From contig NZ_PCOQ01000001.1 of the NCBI RefSeq assembly GCF_002975275.1, positions 558,001-622,000 of the forward strand: a stretch of 64,000 bases of DNA, read 5' to 3'. How positions within the stretch are numbered: position 1 is the stretch's first letter; each line of letters opens with the position of its first letter. A program made the translations under genes and the position numbers. Under the pieces are notes generated by a model. It had not been told where the DNA came from. It searched no databases and saw only the letters and a program-made list of their open reading frames with translations. This document shows, one piece after another, positions 8,352 through 16,110 of the stretch. This stretch comes from Achromobacter sp. MYb9 (GTDB lineage: Bacteria > Pseudomonadota > Gammaproteobacteria > Burkholderiales > Burkholderiaceae_B).

Positions 8352-9560
8352 TCATGCGATGACTCCCGCCGCGCGCAGCGCATCGATCCGCGCCGCATCC
8401 AGGCCCAGGCCTTGCAGAATGGCGTGGGTCTGGCCGCCTTGCACCGGCGGATCGCAACGCTTGCCGGCCTTGCGCCCGTCGAACTCGATGGGTAGCGCGG
8501 CCGTGGATATTTCGCTGCCGTCGGGCAGCAGGGTCTTGAGCAGCGCGCCCCCGGCGTTCAGGTGCGCGTCGTCCAGCAGATCGTGTGGCTGGCGGATCGG
8601 TCCATAAGAAAGGTTGGCGTCCTCCAGCGCCTGGCACAGCGCATCGGTCTTCCAGGTTTTCAGGATCTCGGCCACGCCGGGCACCAGCCAGGACCTTGCG
8701 GCCTCGCGGTCGACGGCGGTGGCCAGGCGCGGGTCGGCGGCCCATTCCGGCGGCAGGAATTTCTGCGCGAAATTTCGCCACTGCGCGTCGCCCACCACCG
8801 CGACGAACACGCGGCCGTCCGCCGTTTCGAATACGTCGTACACGCCCCATGGCGGTTTGCGCTCCGCGCCCATGGGCTTGGGCGCCGTGCCGGTCAATTG
8901 GTATTGCGCGATGAACTGCGCCACCAGCAGCAGGTTGTTCTCGAACAGGCCCGAGCGCACATGACGGCCGCGGCCGGTGGCATGGCGGTCGTGCAGCGCG
9001 GCCAGCGCGCCCACCACGCCGAAGGTGCCGCCCAGGATGTCGTTGACCGATGCCGCCACGCGCTGCGGCGTGTCGGCGCCGCCATTGATGTAGGCCAGTC
9101 CGCCCATCATCTGTACAACTTCATCCAGCGCCGTGCGATGTTTGTACGGGCCTGACAGAAACCCCTTCAGCGACACATAGATCAGCCCCGGGTTGTCGGC
9201 AGACAAGGATTCATAGTCCAGCCCGTACTGGGCCAGGCTGCCGTCGCGAAAGTTCTCCACCACCATGTCGCTCCGCAGGGCCAGCTGGCGCACCACGTCC
9301 TGCCCTTCAGGCGACTTCAGGTCGATCGCCAGGCTTTGCTTGTTGCGGTTGAACACGGGGAAATAACCGCTGCCCGACCCTTTCAGGCGGCGCGTGCGGT
9401 CGCCATCGATGGGTTCCACCTTGATCACGTCGGCACCCAGATCCGCCAGCGACAGGCCGGCGGCCGGCCCCATGATCATGTGGGACAGTTCCAGGACCTT
9501 GATGCCCCGCAAGGGCAATTCGGAACTCTCCATGAAGGGTGAAGCCGGTGCTGCGCTCAT
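8352..9560 (-). CDS. class III (CaiB/BaiF) CoA-transferase
   Basis: The 402-residue protein shows the family N-terminus LRGIKVLELSHMIMGPAAG, then LADLGADVIKVEP, NRNKQSLAIDLK and ADNPGLIYVSLKGF. These enzymes move CoA between carboxylic acids through an acyl-enzyme on an aspartate. At the equivalent place (VRSGLFENNL) I read Glu207 rather than Asp, which is unusual but needs alignment. ATG 9560 was chosen because GAGAGGAAA lies just upstream. It would activate an acid for the downstream HMG-CoA lyase-like enzyme. Confidence 0.85.
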   Translation of the reverse strand: MSAAPASPFMESSELPLRGIKVLELSHMIMGPAAGLSLADLGADVIKVEPIDGDRTRRLKGSGSGYFPVFNRNKQSLAIDLKSPEGQDVVRQLALRSDMVVENFRDGSLAQYGLDYESLSADNPGLIYVSLKGFLSGPYKHRTALDEVVQMMGGLAYINGGADTPQRVAASVNDILGGTFGVVGALAALHDRHATGRGRHVRSGLFENNLLLVAQFIAQYQLTGTAPKPMGAERKPPWGVYDVFETADGRVFVAVVGDAQWRNFAQKFLPPEWAADPRLATAVDREAARSWLVPGVAEILKTWKTDALCQALEDANLSYGPIRQPHDLLDDAHLNAGGALLKTLLPDGSEISTAALPIEFDGRKAGKRCDPPVQGGQTHAILQGLGLDAARIDALRAAGVIA

Positions 9561-9723
9561 CAACGTTTCCTCTCGCGTGCCGGATGGTCGGATGCAGGTC
9601 GGCAACGTCGGAAAACCGCCTTGCCGCCCCGCGGATGCGCCCATCATCGCGGGCCAGCGGGCAGAGCGGGTAGCGGTCTTTCAGCATGGGGGCATTCTCG
9701 TTTCGGAACGTCCGGGTTTGCCC

Positions 9724-10650
9724 CTAGCTCTCGCCCGCCGGCAGCACGCCCAAGTGGGCCAGCAAGGCGCGCGCGGCGGGCGACAAGGCATCCGGATCCC
9801 GCACTGCAATACAGATCGGCGTGCTGGACCACGGGCCGGTCAACGGCACGAAACGGATGTCCAGGTGCGACAGGCGCGCCTTCAGGTACTGGGGCACCAC
9901 CGCCACGCCCATGCCGCGCGCGACCAGCATGCAGATGGTTTCGTGCGAACTCACGCGTGCACTGATGCGACGCGTCAGGCCCGCGTCTTTGGCCGCCTGC
10001 TCGAAGACGCTGCTGATGCCGTTGTCGCGGTTCAGCTCGATCTGTTCGAAAGGCAGCAGTTGGGCGTAATCCAATGCGTCGCGGTCCGCCAGCAGGTGCT
10101 GGCCCGGCACCACGGCGGCCAGCTCGCAATGACCGCAGGCGAACACCTGCAAGCCGTCATGACCGAAGTCCGATCCCGCCGCCACGTCGGCATGTCCGTC
10201 CAGCACGGCGCGGAACGCCGCTTGCGTCGTGTCTTCTTCCAGCGAGATGTCGATTTGTGGATACGCCCGGCGAAACGACTGGATCTGGGCAGGCAGGTCG
10301 CCCGACAAGGCGGCCACGCTGACGGCCAGCCGAATGTGCCCGCGCACGCCGGTCGCAAAGCCCGCCATCTCGCGATGCATGCGGTCCATGTCCTGCAGCA
10401 GCCGGCGTGCGTGGGTCGCCAGTGCATTGCCCGCCGGCGTGGGCTGCACGCCCTTGACGCCTCGCTCCAGCAGCGGCACGCCAAAGGCGTCTTCCATTTC
10501 CGACATGCGCTTGCTGACGGCGGACGGCACGATGTTCTCGCGGGCGGCGGCGCGCGCCAGACTCCCCTCCTCCAGCGCCGACAAGAACAATCGGAGCGAA
10601 ACGGGGTCGATGTCGCGGGCGGCGGGAGATGCGGGCAGGACGGGCTTCAT
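9724..10650 (-). CDS. LysR-family transcriptional regulator
   Basis: The 308-residue protein has a winged-helix domain at about 15-75 (LRLFLSALEEGSLARAAARE, then SAVSKRMSEMEDAFGVPLLER) and a periplasmic-binding-protein-like effector domain. It is upstream of, and on the same strand as, the CoA-transferase, Bug and lyase genes, with a 163-base gap that could hold the operator of the operon. The inducer is probably the acid or its CoA ester (inference). Confidence 0.9.
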   Translation of the reverse strand: MKPVLPASPAARDIDPVSLRLFLSALEEGSLARAAARENIVPSAVSKRMSEMEDAFGVPLLERGVKGVQPTPAGNALATHARRLLQDMDRMHREMAGFATGVRGHIRLAVSVAALSGDLPAQIQSFRRAYPQIDISLEEDTTQAAFRAVLDGHADVAAGSDFGHDGLQVFACGHCELAAVVPGQHLLADRDALDYAQLLPFEQIELNRDNGISSVFEQAAKDAGLTRRISARVSSHETICMLVARGMGVAVVPQYLKARLSHLDIRFVPLTGPWSSTPICIAVRDPDALSPAARALLAHLGVLPAGES

Positions 10651-10771
10651 GGCACGAAGTGTCCTGCTTTGCCTGCCGCCGCAGGGATCGGGGTTTTCCC
10701 GCAGACAGGACCTGGGTATGATCCGCAGTCCGGCCGCGCTACGCGGCCTTCGTTTCGCGGATCACGCTTTC

Positions 10772-11857
10772 ATGCAATGCCCACGCTGTAACTGGCAGAA
10801 CCCGGCCTCCAATACCCTTTGCTTCAGTTGCCAAGCACCGTTGCCAGTTAAAACGGCTGCGGCCACGCCCGCGCCCACGCAGGCGCGCGCCAAACGGGCC
10901 GCCCCGGCGCAGGACGCGCCCGTGTTCCCCAGCATCTGGGTCCGGCTTGGCGCAACCGTCATCGACGGCCTGTTCATGGTGGCGGGGATCCTCACCCTGA
11001 TCTGGGCGGCCTCGCTGACCTATGAAGGGTTGACCGGCCAGCCCCACCCCGTGCTGCTGTCGGTATTGGCGGGGCTGATCGGCTGGCTGCTGCCCGCCTT
11101 CATGGACGCCTGGGCAAACGGGTCCCCCGGCAAACGCCTGCTGAAGTTGCGCGTCGTGAACCGAAAGGCCCAAGCGCCCGGTCTGCTGCGGTCGATATGG
11201 CGCCACACGCTGAAGTACACGCTCAACCTTGCGCTGCCGGGCCTGTTCCACCACATCCAGCAAGCCATCTTCGGTGAACGGTCGATGCACAACGCCCTGG
11301 CCGGCACGCACGTCGTCGCCAGCCGGGCGCATCCGCGCGCGGTTCAGTCGGCGGTCGCCAAGACGCCCGCGGTCACCGGCACAGGAAAATTCCTGTTCTT
11401 CGTGTTCGGCGTGCTGGCGCTGGTGCTGGGTGGCGTGGTGATCGGCGTCGGCGTGATGAGCCAGGGCGATGGCGACAATCCCTTGCACGCGGACGTCCGC
11501 CGGTTCGACCTCGTGTCGGACCCCATCCGCATGCTGGTCGAGAACCACTACCGCAGCAAGAAGGCCTTCCCCGCAACGATGGCCGACATCGGCATGACCC
11601 AGGAATCGCTACAGAACAGCGGATTCTCCAAGCTGGAGTTCAATCCCGTCAACGGCGTGATGCGGCTGACGATCGCTGGCGAGCCTCGCACTGACGGGTT
11701 CCCCACGCTGGCCGGCAAACACTTGATGTACCTGCCGGAACTGCGCGCGGAAAAGAAAGGCGGCGGCATCCGCCGCTGGCAATGCGGCAGCGACGACATC
11801 GCCCGCGCCGATCGTCCCTACAGCTGCCGCCACGACACCGGCGCCTTTGTGCGCTAG
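10772..11857 (+). CDS. zinc-ribbon / RDD membrane protein with pilin-like C-terminal domain
   Basis: The 361-residue protein combines four parts. Residues 3-20 form a zinc ribbon (C-x2-C-x10-C-x2-C). Residues about 54-185 are an RDD membrane domain with the characteristic Arg58 and Asp65, several hydrophobic segments and a GSPGKRLLKLRVV loop. Residues 207-230 form another membrane helix. Residues about 240-352 resemble a type IV pilin or pseudopilin globular domain ending W-x-C (336-338) and a final Cys352. RDD domains are linked to ion or sodium transport and pilin-like domains to assembly. I know no function for the combination. The TPR gene starts 24 bases downstream, so the two probably form an operon. 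Confidence 0.75.
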   Translation: MQCPRCNWQNPASNTLCFSCQAPLPVKTAAATPAPTQARAKRAAPAQDAPVFPSIWVRLGATVIDGLFMVAGILTLIWAASLTYEGLTGQPHPVLLSVLAGLIGWLLPAFMDAWANGSPGKRLLKLRVVNRKAQAPGLLRSIWRHTLKYTLNLALPGLFHHIQQAIFGERSMHNALAGTHVVASRAHPRAVQSAVAKTPAVTGTGKFLFFVFGVLALVLGGVVIGVGVMSQGDGDNPLHADVRRFDLVSDPIRMLVENHYRSKKAFPATMADIGMTQESLQNSGFSKLEFNPVNGVMRLTIAGEPRTDGFPTLAGKHLMYLPELRAEKKGGGIRRWQCGSDDIARADRPYSCRHDTGAFVR

Positions 11858-11881
11858 CCCCTTGAATACGGAACGCCTTGC

Positions 11882-13417
11882 ATGTCGAGTCTGATCGAAG
11901 CCATCCACCGCGCCGATGACGGCCATGACCACGCGCAGATGCTTGCCTTGTGCGAACGAGGCGTGCGCGAACAGCCCGGTTCCGCCGAAATGTGGGCCCT
12001 GCGCGCCCGCTATCACGACAAGCGCGGCGCCCACGCGCTGCGCGATGCCGACCTGGCCCGGTCGCTGGCATTGGACCCGCAGTGCAGCGACGCCCTGTGC
12101 GTACGCGCCACCGCGCTCTATGACGCGGGCGAACAGCAGGAGGCCTGGCGCATCGTGCGCGAAGGCCGTCAGCGCGCGCCCTCGCACTTCGGCTTGATGA
12201 TGTCCGAAGCCTATCTGCTGATCAACGACCGCCGCCTGGATGCCGCCATCGAATGCTGGACCCGCGCCTCGCAATTGCGGCCGTCCGCCGCGGCGCCGCA
12301 TTGCTATATCGGTTCCAACCTGCATAACGCTGGCCGCTACCAGGACGCGCTGCCCTACCATCAGCGCGCCGTCGCGCTGGCGCCCAATAACGGTGGGTTC
12401 CTGTACGACGCGGGCAACAACTACCGCCGCCTGGGCGACCTGAAGAACGCTATCGCGATGTTCGACCGCGCCCGCGCGATCCTGGGCGAGGAAAACGCCA
12501 TCCAGCACAACCGGGCCTCGTGCCTGCAAGCGCTGGAGCGCCATGAAGACGCGGTAGAGGAATGGACCAGCCTGCTGCGCCGCGAGCCCGATTGGGATTG
12601 GCCGCTGGAAGGCAAGGCGCGGTCCCTGCACCGGCTGGGCCGCGCGGACGAAGCCGCGCCGCTGTGGCGGCATCTGGACGCGCTGTCGGACTCCGGCTGG
12701 GAAGGCCGCAAGGAACAGGCCCGCGAATTCGTGCGCAGCGGCGACCCCGAACTGGCCGAAAAGGCCTTGCAAGGGCTGGACCCGATGGAAAGCGGCGACG
12801 CCCAATTGCTGTTCGTGGCGGGCAACGCCCAGCGTGACCAGCGCAACTGGGAGCAAGCGTTGGCCTATTACCTGCGCGGCTACGAGATCGCGCCCGACAA
12901 CGATTTCCTGCCCGGCAACGCCGCCGACATGCTGACCCGCCTGGAACGTTACGACGAAGCCCTGCCTCTGTCGGAAGTAGCGATTTCCCTGGACCCCGAC
13001 TGGCTGAAATGGCGCCGGGTCCGCATCGACGCCCTGACGAACCTGGGCCGCGGCGCCGAAGCCGTGGCCGATGCCGATCGCGCTCTTGTGAAGTGGCCGG
13101 ACAGCGGCCCGCTGCACGCCGAACGCATCAACGCGTTGAATGCGGCCAAGCAGTATGAAGCAGCCCTGGCCGCGTGCGACCGCCTGGTCGGGCTGGATCC
13201 CGACTACCGCAGTTGGGCCCTCTTTTCACGGGGAGAAATCTACGGCCACTTGAAGCGCCATGCCGAATCGGCCATGGCTTTCCGCCAGGCCGCCGCCTCG
13301 TACCAGCAGAACGGCAAAGCCAATTACCAGGACCTGTCGCTGCGCCGGGCCCAGGCCGCGGAAGAGGCCGCTGCCTCGCCGCGCGGGTTCCTGGGCCGCT
13401 TGTTCGGCCGGAAATAG
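11882..13417 (+). CDS. tetratricopeptide-repeat protein
   Basis: The 511-residue, apparently cytosolic protein consists of tandem TPR-like helical pairs with the expected small/aromatic spacing (for example ALPYHQRAVALAPNNGGFLY and ALAYYLRGYEIAPDNDFLPG). No signal peptide or catalytic domain is visible. The C-terminus is a short basic tail (RGFLGRLFGRK) that could touch membrane or protein. It probably serves as a scaffold for the RDD/pilin-like protein encoded just upstream; the partner is inferred only from adjacency. Confidence 0.8.
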   Translation: MSSLIEAIHRADDGHDHAQMLALCERGVREQPGSAEMWALRARYHDKRGAHALRDADLARSLALDPQCSDALCVRATALYDAGEQQEAWRIVREGRQRAPSHFGLMMSEAYLLINDRRLDAAIECWTRASQLRPSAAAPHCYIGSNLHNAGRYQDALPYHQRAVALAPNNGGFLYDAGNNYRRLGDLKNAIAMFDRARAILGEENAIQHNRASCLQALERHEDAVEEWTSLLRREPDWDWPLEGKARSLHRLGRADEAAPLWRHLDALSDSGWEGRKEQAREFVRSGDPELAEKALQGLDPMESGDAQLLFVAGNAQRDQRNWEQALAYYLRGYEIAPDNDFLPGNAADMLTRLERYDEALPLSEVAISLDPDWLKWRRVRIDALTNLGRGAEAVADADRALVKWPDSGPLHAERINALNAAKQYEAALAACDRLVGLDPDYRSWALFSRGEIYGHLKRHAESAMAFRQAAASYQQNGKANYQDLSLRRAQAAEEAAASPRGFLGRLFGRK

Positions 13418-13525
13418 GCGTTAAGCGGGGGCGTGCTTACCCGGATTTTCCCGGGGCGGGCCAATGCCCCTGCGCCCAAGATGGTATAGTCACGCCCGCT
13501 GCCGGCCCTGCATGGGCCGCGCAAC

Positions 13526-13837
13526 GCCCGAGTGGTGAAATTGGTAGACACAAGGGACTTAAACTAATTTGAGCCCTTTGGAGGAAACTCCAAAGGTGTA
13601 GCCCGTCAAATTCGGCGAACGCCCTGGACCTGTTCCGAGCCAACGCCGAGCCAAGCCCCGGTTGAAAAACCGGGGAAGGTGTAGAGAGCAGACGGCGGGC
13701 ACCTAAGGCCGCAAGGCTATGGTGAAGGCGTGCTCCAGACCACGAACAGCGTTTTCGCGCTGGCGGCGAAAGCCGAAGTGGTAAGAAAATCCCTCGGCCG
13801 CAAGGCCGTACCGGTTCGATTCCGGTCTCGGGCACCA
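13526..13837 (+). tRNA. tRNA-Leu (anticodon TAA), gene interrupted by a group I intron
   Basis: Two exons, 13526-13560 and 13786-13837, join to an 87-base leucine tRNA with encoded CCA. The acceptor stem GCCCGAG/CTCGGGC, D-arm GGTGAAATTGGTAGACAC, anticodon stem AGGGA/TCCCT and T-arm are complete. The anticodon loop CTTAAAA exists only after removal of the 225-base intervening sequence, which sits after the first anticodon base (U34), the same place as in cyanobacterial and plastid tRNA-Leu(UAA) genes. The 5' exon ends in U and the intron in G, as group I splicing requires. A TATAGT -10-like hexamer lies at 13485-13490. Confidence 0.96.
13561..13785 (+). ncRNA. group I self-splicing intron (IC3 type) in tRNA-Leu(UAA)
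   Basis: The intron is 225 bases and has no reading frame. Visible elements in order: the internal guide GAGCCCTTT (13571-13579) pairs with the 5' exon end, placing a U-G pair at the splice site; P2 is a nine-pair stem with GAAA loop (13575-13596); P element TCAAATTCGGCGAA (13606-13619); Q element AACGCCGAGCCAAGC (13642-13656); P6a is an eight-pair stem with GAAA loop (13656-13675); R element from 13676 with P7 5' strand GAGCA (13686-13690); P8 with GCAA loop; P7 3' strand TGCTC (13731-13735); P9 stems; terminal G 13785. The P, Q and R blocks closely match the Azoarcus tRNA-Ile intron as I recall it. Confidence 0.94.
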
Positions 13838-13882
13838 CTATTCTTGCCGTTAAAAGGCCTTGGCCTTTCACCCTCCCCCATC

Positions 13883-14497
13883 TTGACCGCTCCCGCCGCT
13901 CCTGCCCCCTTTATCGTCCTGGACGCCTGCGTGCTGATGTCCGGCATCCTGCGCCGGCTATTGCTGCGCCTGGCCGAGGCTGGCGTGTTCATTCCGGTCT
14001 GGACGGAGCGCATCGGCGAGGAGTGGCGCCGCAACGCCTCGCGCATCTGGGACATTCCGCCGGAAGTGCTGGCCGAGTTCTGGGCCGACATGAACGCCCG
14101 CTTTCCCCAGGCCAACGAAGCCGACACGCAGGTCTATGAAGCGTCGCTGCGCTACAGCGACCCGAAAGACTTCCATGTGATTGCCGCGGGCTTGGCCCGG
14201 CGCGCGCGCTGCGGCCTGCAACAGCCGCCCGTCGTGCAGATCGCCACCTGGAACCTGAAGGATTTCAATCGGTCGGAATTGCGCCGTCAGGGGCTGGATG
14301 TGTACAACCCGGACCGCATGCTGCTGCAATGGTGGCAAGGCAACGCCGAGCGCATGCGCGAAGCCATCGCCCAGATCCCCGCCGACTACGTCGCGCTGGG
14401 CCGCGAGCCCGAGCCGCTGTCCACGACCTTGCATCGTGAACGCCTGTATGGCTTTAAAAGCCTGGTGGCGCGCGACACGGACAAAAAAGCGGGCTGA
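13883..14497 (+). CDS. PIN-domain protein (putative endoribonuclease), no antitoxin nearby
   Basis: The predicted 204-residue protein begins with the PIN motif PFIVLDACVLMSG (first acidic residue Asp14) and later has SDPKDFHVIAAG and the ATWNLKDFN block with further acidic residues, as in PIN_3 proteins. PIN domains are Mg-dependent single-strand RNases, often VapC toxins. No short antitoxin gene adjoins it. The only start outside the tRNA that keeps the first motif is TTG 13883, so the start is uncertain; the first ATG lies after the catalytic Asp. It lies 45 bases after the intron-containing tRNA-Leu and may be co-transcribed with it. Confidence 0.7.
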   Translation: MTAPAAPAPFIVLDACVLMSGILRRLLLRLAEAGVFIPVWTERIGEEWRRNASRIWDIPPEVLAEFWADMNARFPQANEADTQVYEASLRYSDPKDFHVIAAGLARRARCGLQQPPVVQIATWNLKDFNRSELRRQGLDVYNPDRMLLQWWQGNAERMREAIAQIPADYVALGREPEPLSTTLHRERLYGFKSLVARDTDKKAG

Positions 14498-14595
14498 AAA
14501 AAAGAGGGCTGAAGAAGCGGGCTGAAAAGCGCGCAAAAAAAGGGCCTGGCCGGCTTGCACCGCACCAGACCCGGAGCCAAGCTTGTTCCCCGCGG

Positions 14596-16101
14596 TCAGC
14601 CGACCTCGACGAACGTTTCTTCGCGCTTCTTGCGCAGCGCCGGCAGCATCACCAGTACCAGCAGAATGGCGGCCAGCGCCAGCAACGTGGCGGATAGCGG
14701 GCGCGTGACGAAGGTGCTGAATTCCCCTCGCGACAACAACAGCGCCCGGCGGAAGTTCTCTTCCATCATCGGACCCAGGACCAGGCCCAGCAACAGTGGC
14801 GCACCCTCGCAGCCCAACTTGCTCCAGACATACCCAATGACGCCGAAGATAGCGAACATGAAGATGTCGAACACGTTGTAGTTAAGTGAATACACCCCGA
14901 TTGTGCAGAACACCAAAATCGCCGGGAACAGCATGCGGTAGGGAACGCGCAGCAACTTCACCCAGATGCCGATCAGCGGCAGGTTCAAAATCACCAGCAT
15001 CAGGTTGCCGATCCACATCGACGCAATCAAGCCCCAGAACAGCTCGGGGTGGCTCGTCATCACTTGCGGGCCAGGCTGGATGTTGTGGATCGTCATCGCG
15101 CCCACCATCAAGGCCATGACGGCATTGCCCGGGATACCCAGCGTCAGCAGCGGGATGAAAGAGGTTTGCGCGCCCGCGTTGTTGGCGGATTCCGGGCCCG
15201 CCAGGCCGGCCGGATGCCCCTTGCCGAAACGCTCGGGTTGCTTCGACAGCTTCTTCTCAAGCGTGTACGAGGCGAACGCCGACAGCACGGAACCGCCGCC
15301 CGGCAAGATGCCCAGCGCCGAACCCAGGGCGGTGCCCCGGACGATGGCGGGCGCCGCTTCGCGGAATTCCTGCCGGCTGGGGTACAGGGAACCTACCTTG
15401 TCGGTAATCTCGACCCGGTTCTCTTTTTGCTCCAGGTTTGCCATGATTTCAGACAGCCCGAAAACGCCCATCGCGACGATGGCGAAGTCGATACCGTCCT
15501 GCAATTCCGGGATGCTGAAATCGTAGCGGGCAACGCCCGAATTGACGTCGGTGCCGACCATGCCCAGCAGCAGCCCCAGCAAGATCATGCAGATGGCCTT
15601 GGGCAGCGACCCCGAAGCCAGCACGACAGCGCCGATCAGGCCCAGGGCCATCAACGAAAAGTACTCGGCGGGTCCGAACGCAAACGCGACTTCCGCCAGC
15701 GGCGGCGCGAACGCTGCGATCAACACGGTGGCGACGCTGCCCGCGAAGAATGACCCGATGGCGGCAAGCGACAAGGCCGCGCCGGCCCGGCCGTTGCGCG
15801 CCATCTGGTGACCATCCAGCACCGTCACCACAGCGGACGTTTCGCCCGGCAGGTTCACCAGAATGGCCGTCGTCGAGCCTCCGTACTGGGTGCCGTAATA
15901 AATGCCCGCCAGCATGATCAAGCCGGCCGTGGGCGGCAGCACATACGTGATGGGAAGCAGCATCGCGATGGTGGGCACCGGGCCCAGGCCCGGCAACACA
16001 CCAACCAGCGTGCCCAGCAGGCAGCCCAGGAATGCATAGCTGAGGTTTTCCGGCGTGAACGCCACGGAGAAACCCAGCATCAGGTTTTGCAGTAGTTCCA
16101 T
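14596..16101 (-). CDS. tctA: TctA-family tripartite tricarboxylate transporter large permease
   Basis: The 501-residue polytopic inner-membrane protein has about a dozen hydrophobic helices and the TctA motifs GTLVGVLPGLGPVPTIAMLL, GIYYGTQYGGSTTAILVNLP and the second-half repeat ALGILPGGGSVLSAFASYTL. It moves a carboxylate with sodium or protons once the ligand is delivered by a TctC/Bug receptor. It follows tctB by nine bases. No tctC gene is adjacent. The symbol is by family. Confidence 0.92.
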   Translation of the reverse strand: MELLQNLMLGFSVAFTPENLSYAFLGCLLGTLVGVLPGLGPVPTIAMLLPITYVLPPTAGLIMLAGIYYGTQYGGSTTAILVNLPGETSAVVTVLDGHQMARNGRAGAALSLAAIGSFFAGSVATVLIAAFAPPLAEVAFAFGPAEYFSLMALGLIGAVVLASGSLPKAICMILLGLLLGMVGTDVNSGVARYDFSIPELQDGIDFAIVAMGVFGLSEIMANLEQKENRVEITDKVGSLYPSRQEFREAAPAIVRGTALGSALGILPGGGSVLSAFASYTLEKKLSKQPERFGKGHPAGLAGPESANNAGAQTSFIPLLTLGIPGNAVMALMVGAMTIHNIQPGPQVMTSHPELFWGLIASMWIGNLMLVILNLPLIGIWVKLLRVPYRMLFPAILVFCTIGVYSLNYNVFDIFMFAIFGVIGYVWSKLGCEGAPLLLGLVLGPMMEENFRRALLLSRGEFSTFVTRPLSATLLALAAILLVLVMLPALRKKREETFVEVG

Positions 16102-16110
16102 TGCGGTCTC

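Noticed and set aside
11609-13117. A 502-codon frame antisense to the TPR gene
   Set aside because: The plus-strand frame encodes recognisable TPRs and has a plausible start next to its operon partner; the antisense translation has none.
13561-13785. Broken or pseudogene tRNA-Leu
   Set aside because: Both exons are intact and join into a perfect tRNA; the middle matches a group I intron.
13730-13882. Longer N-terminus of the PIN protein starting inside the intron
   Set aside because: It would overlap the intron and tRNA 3' exon; the PIN motif starts just after TTG 13883.
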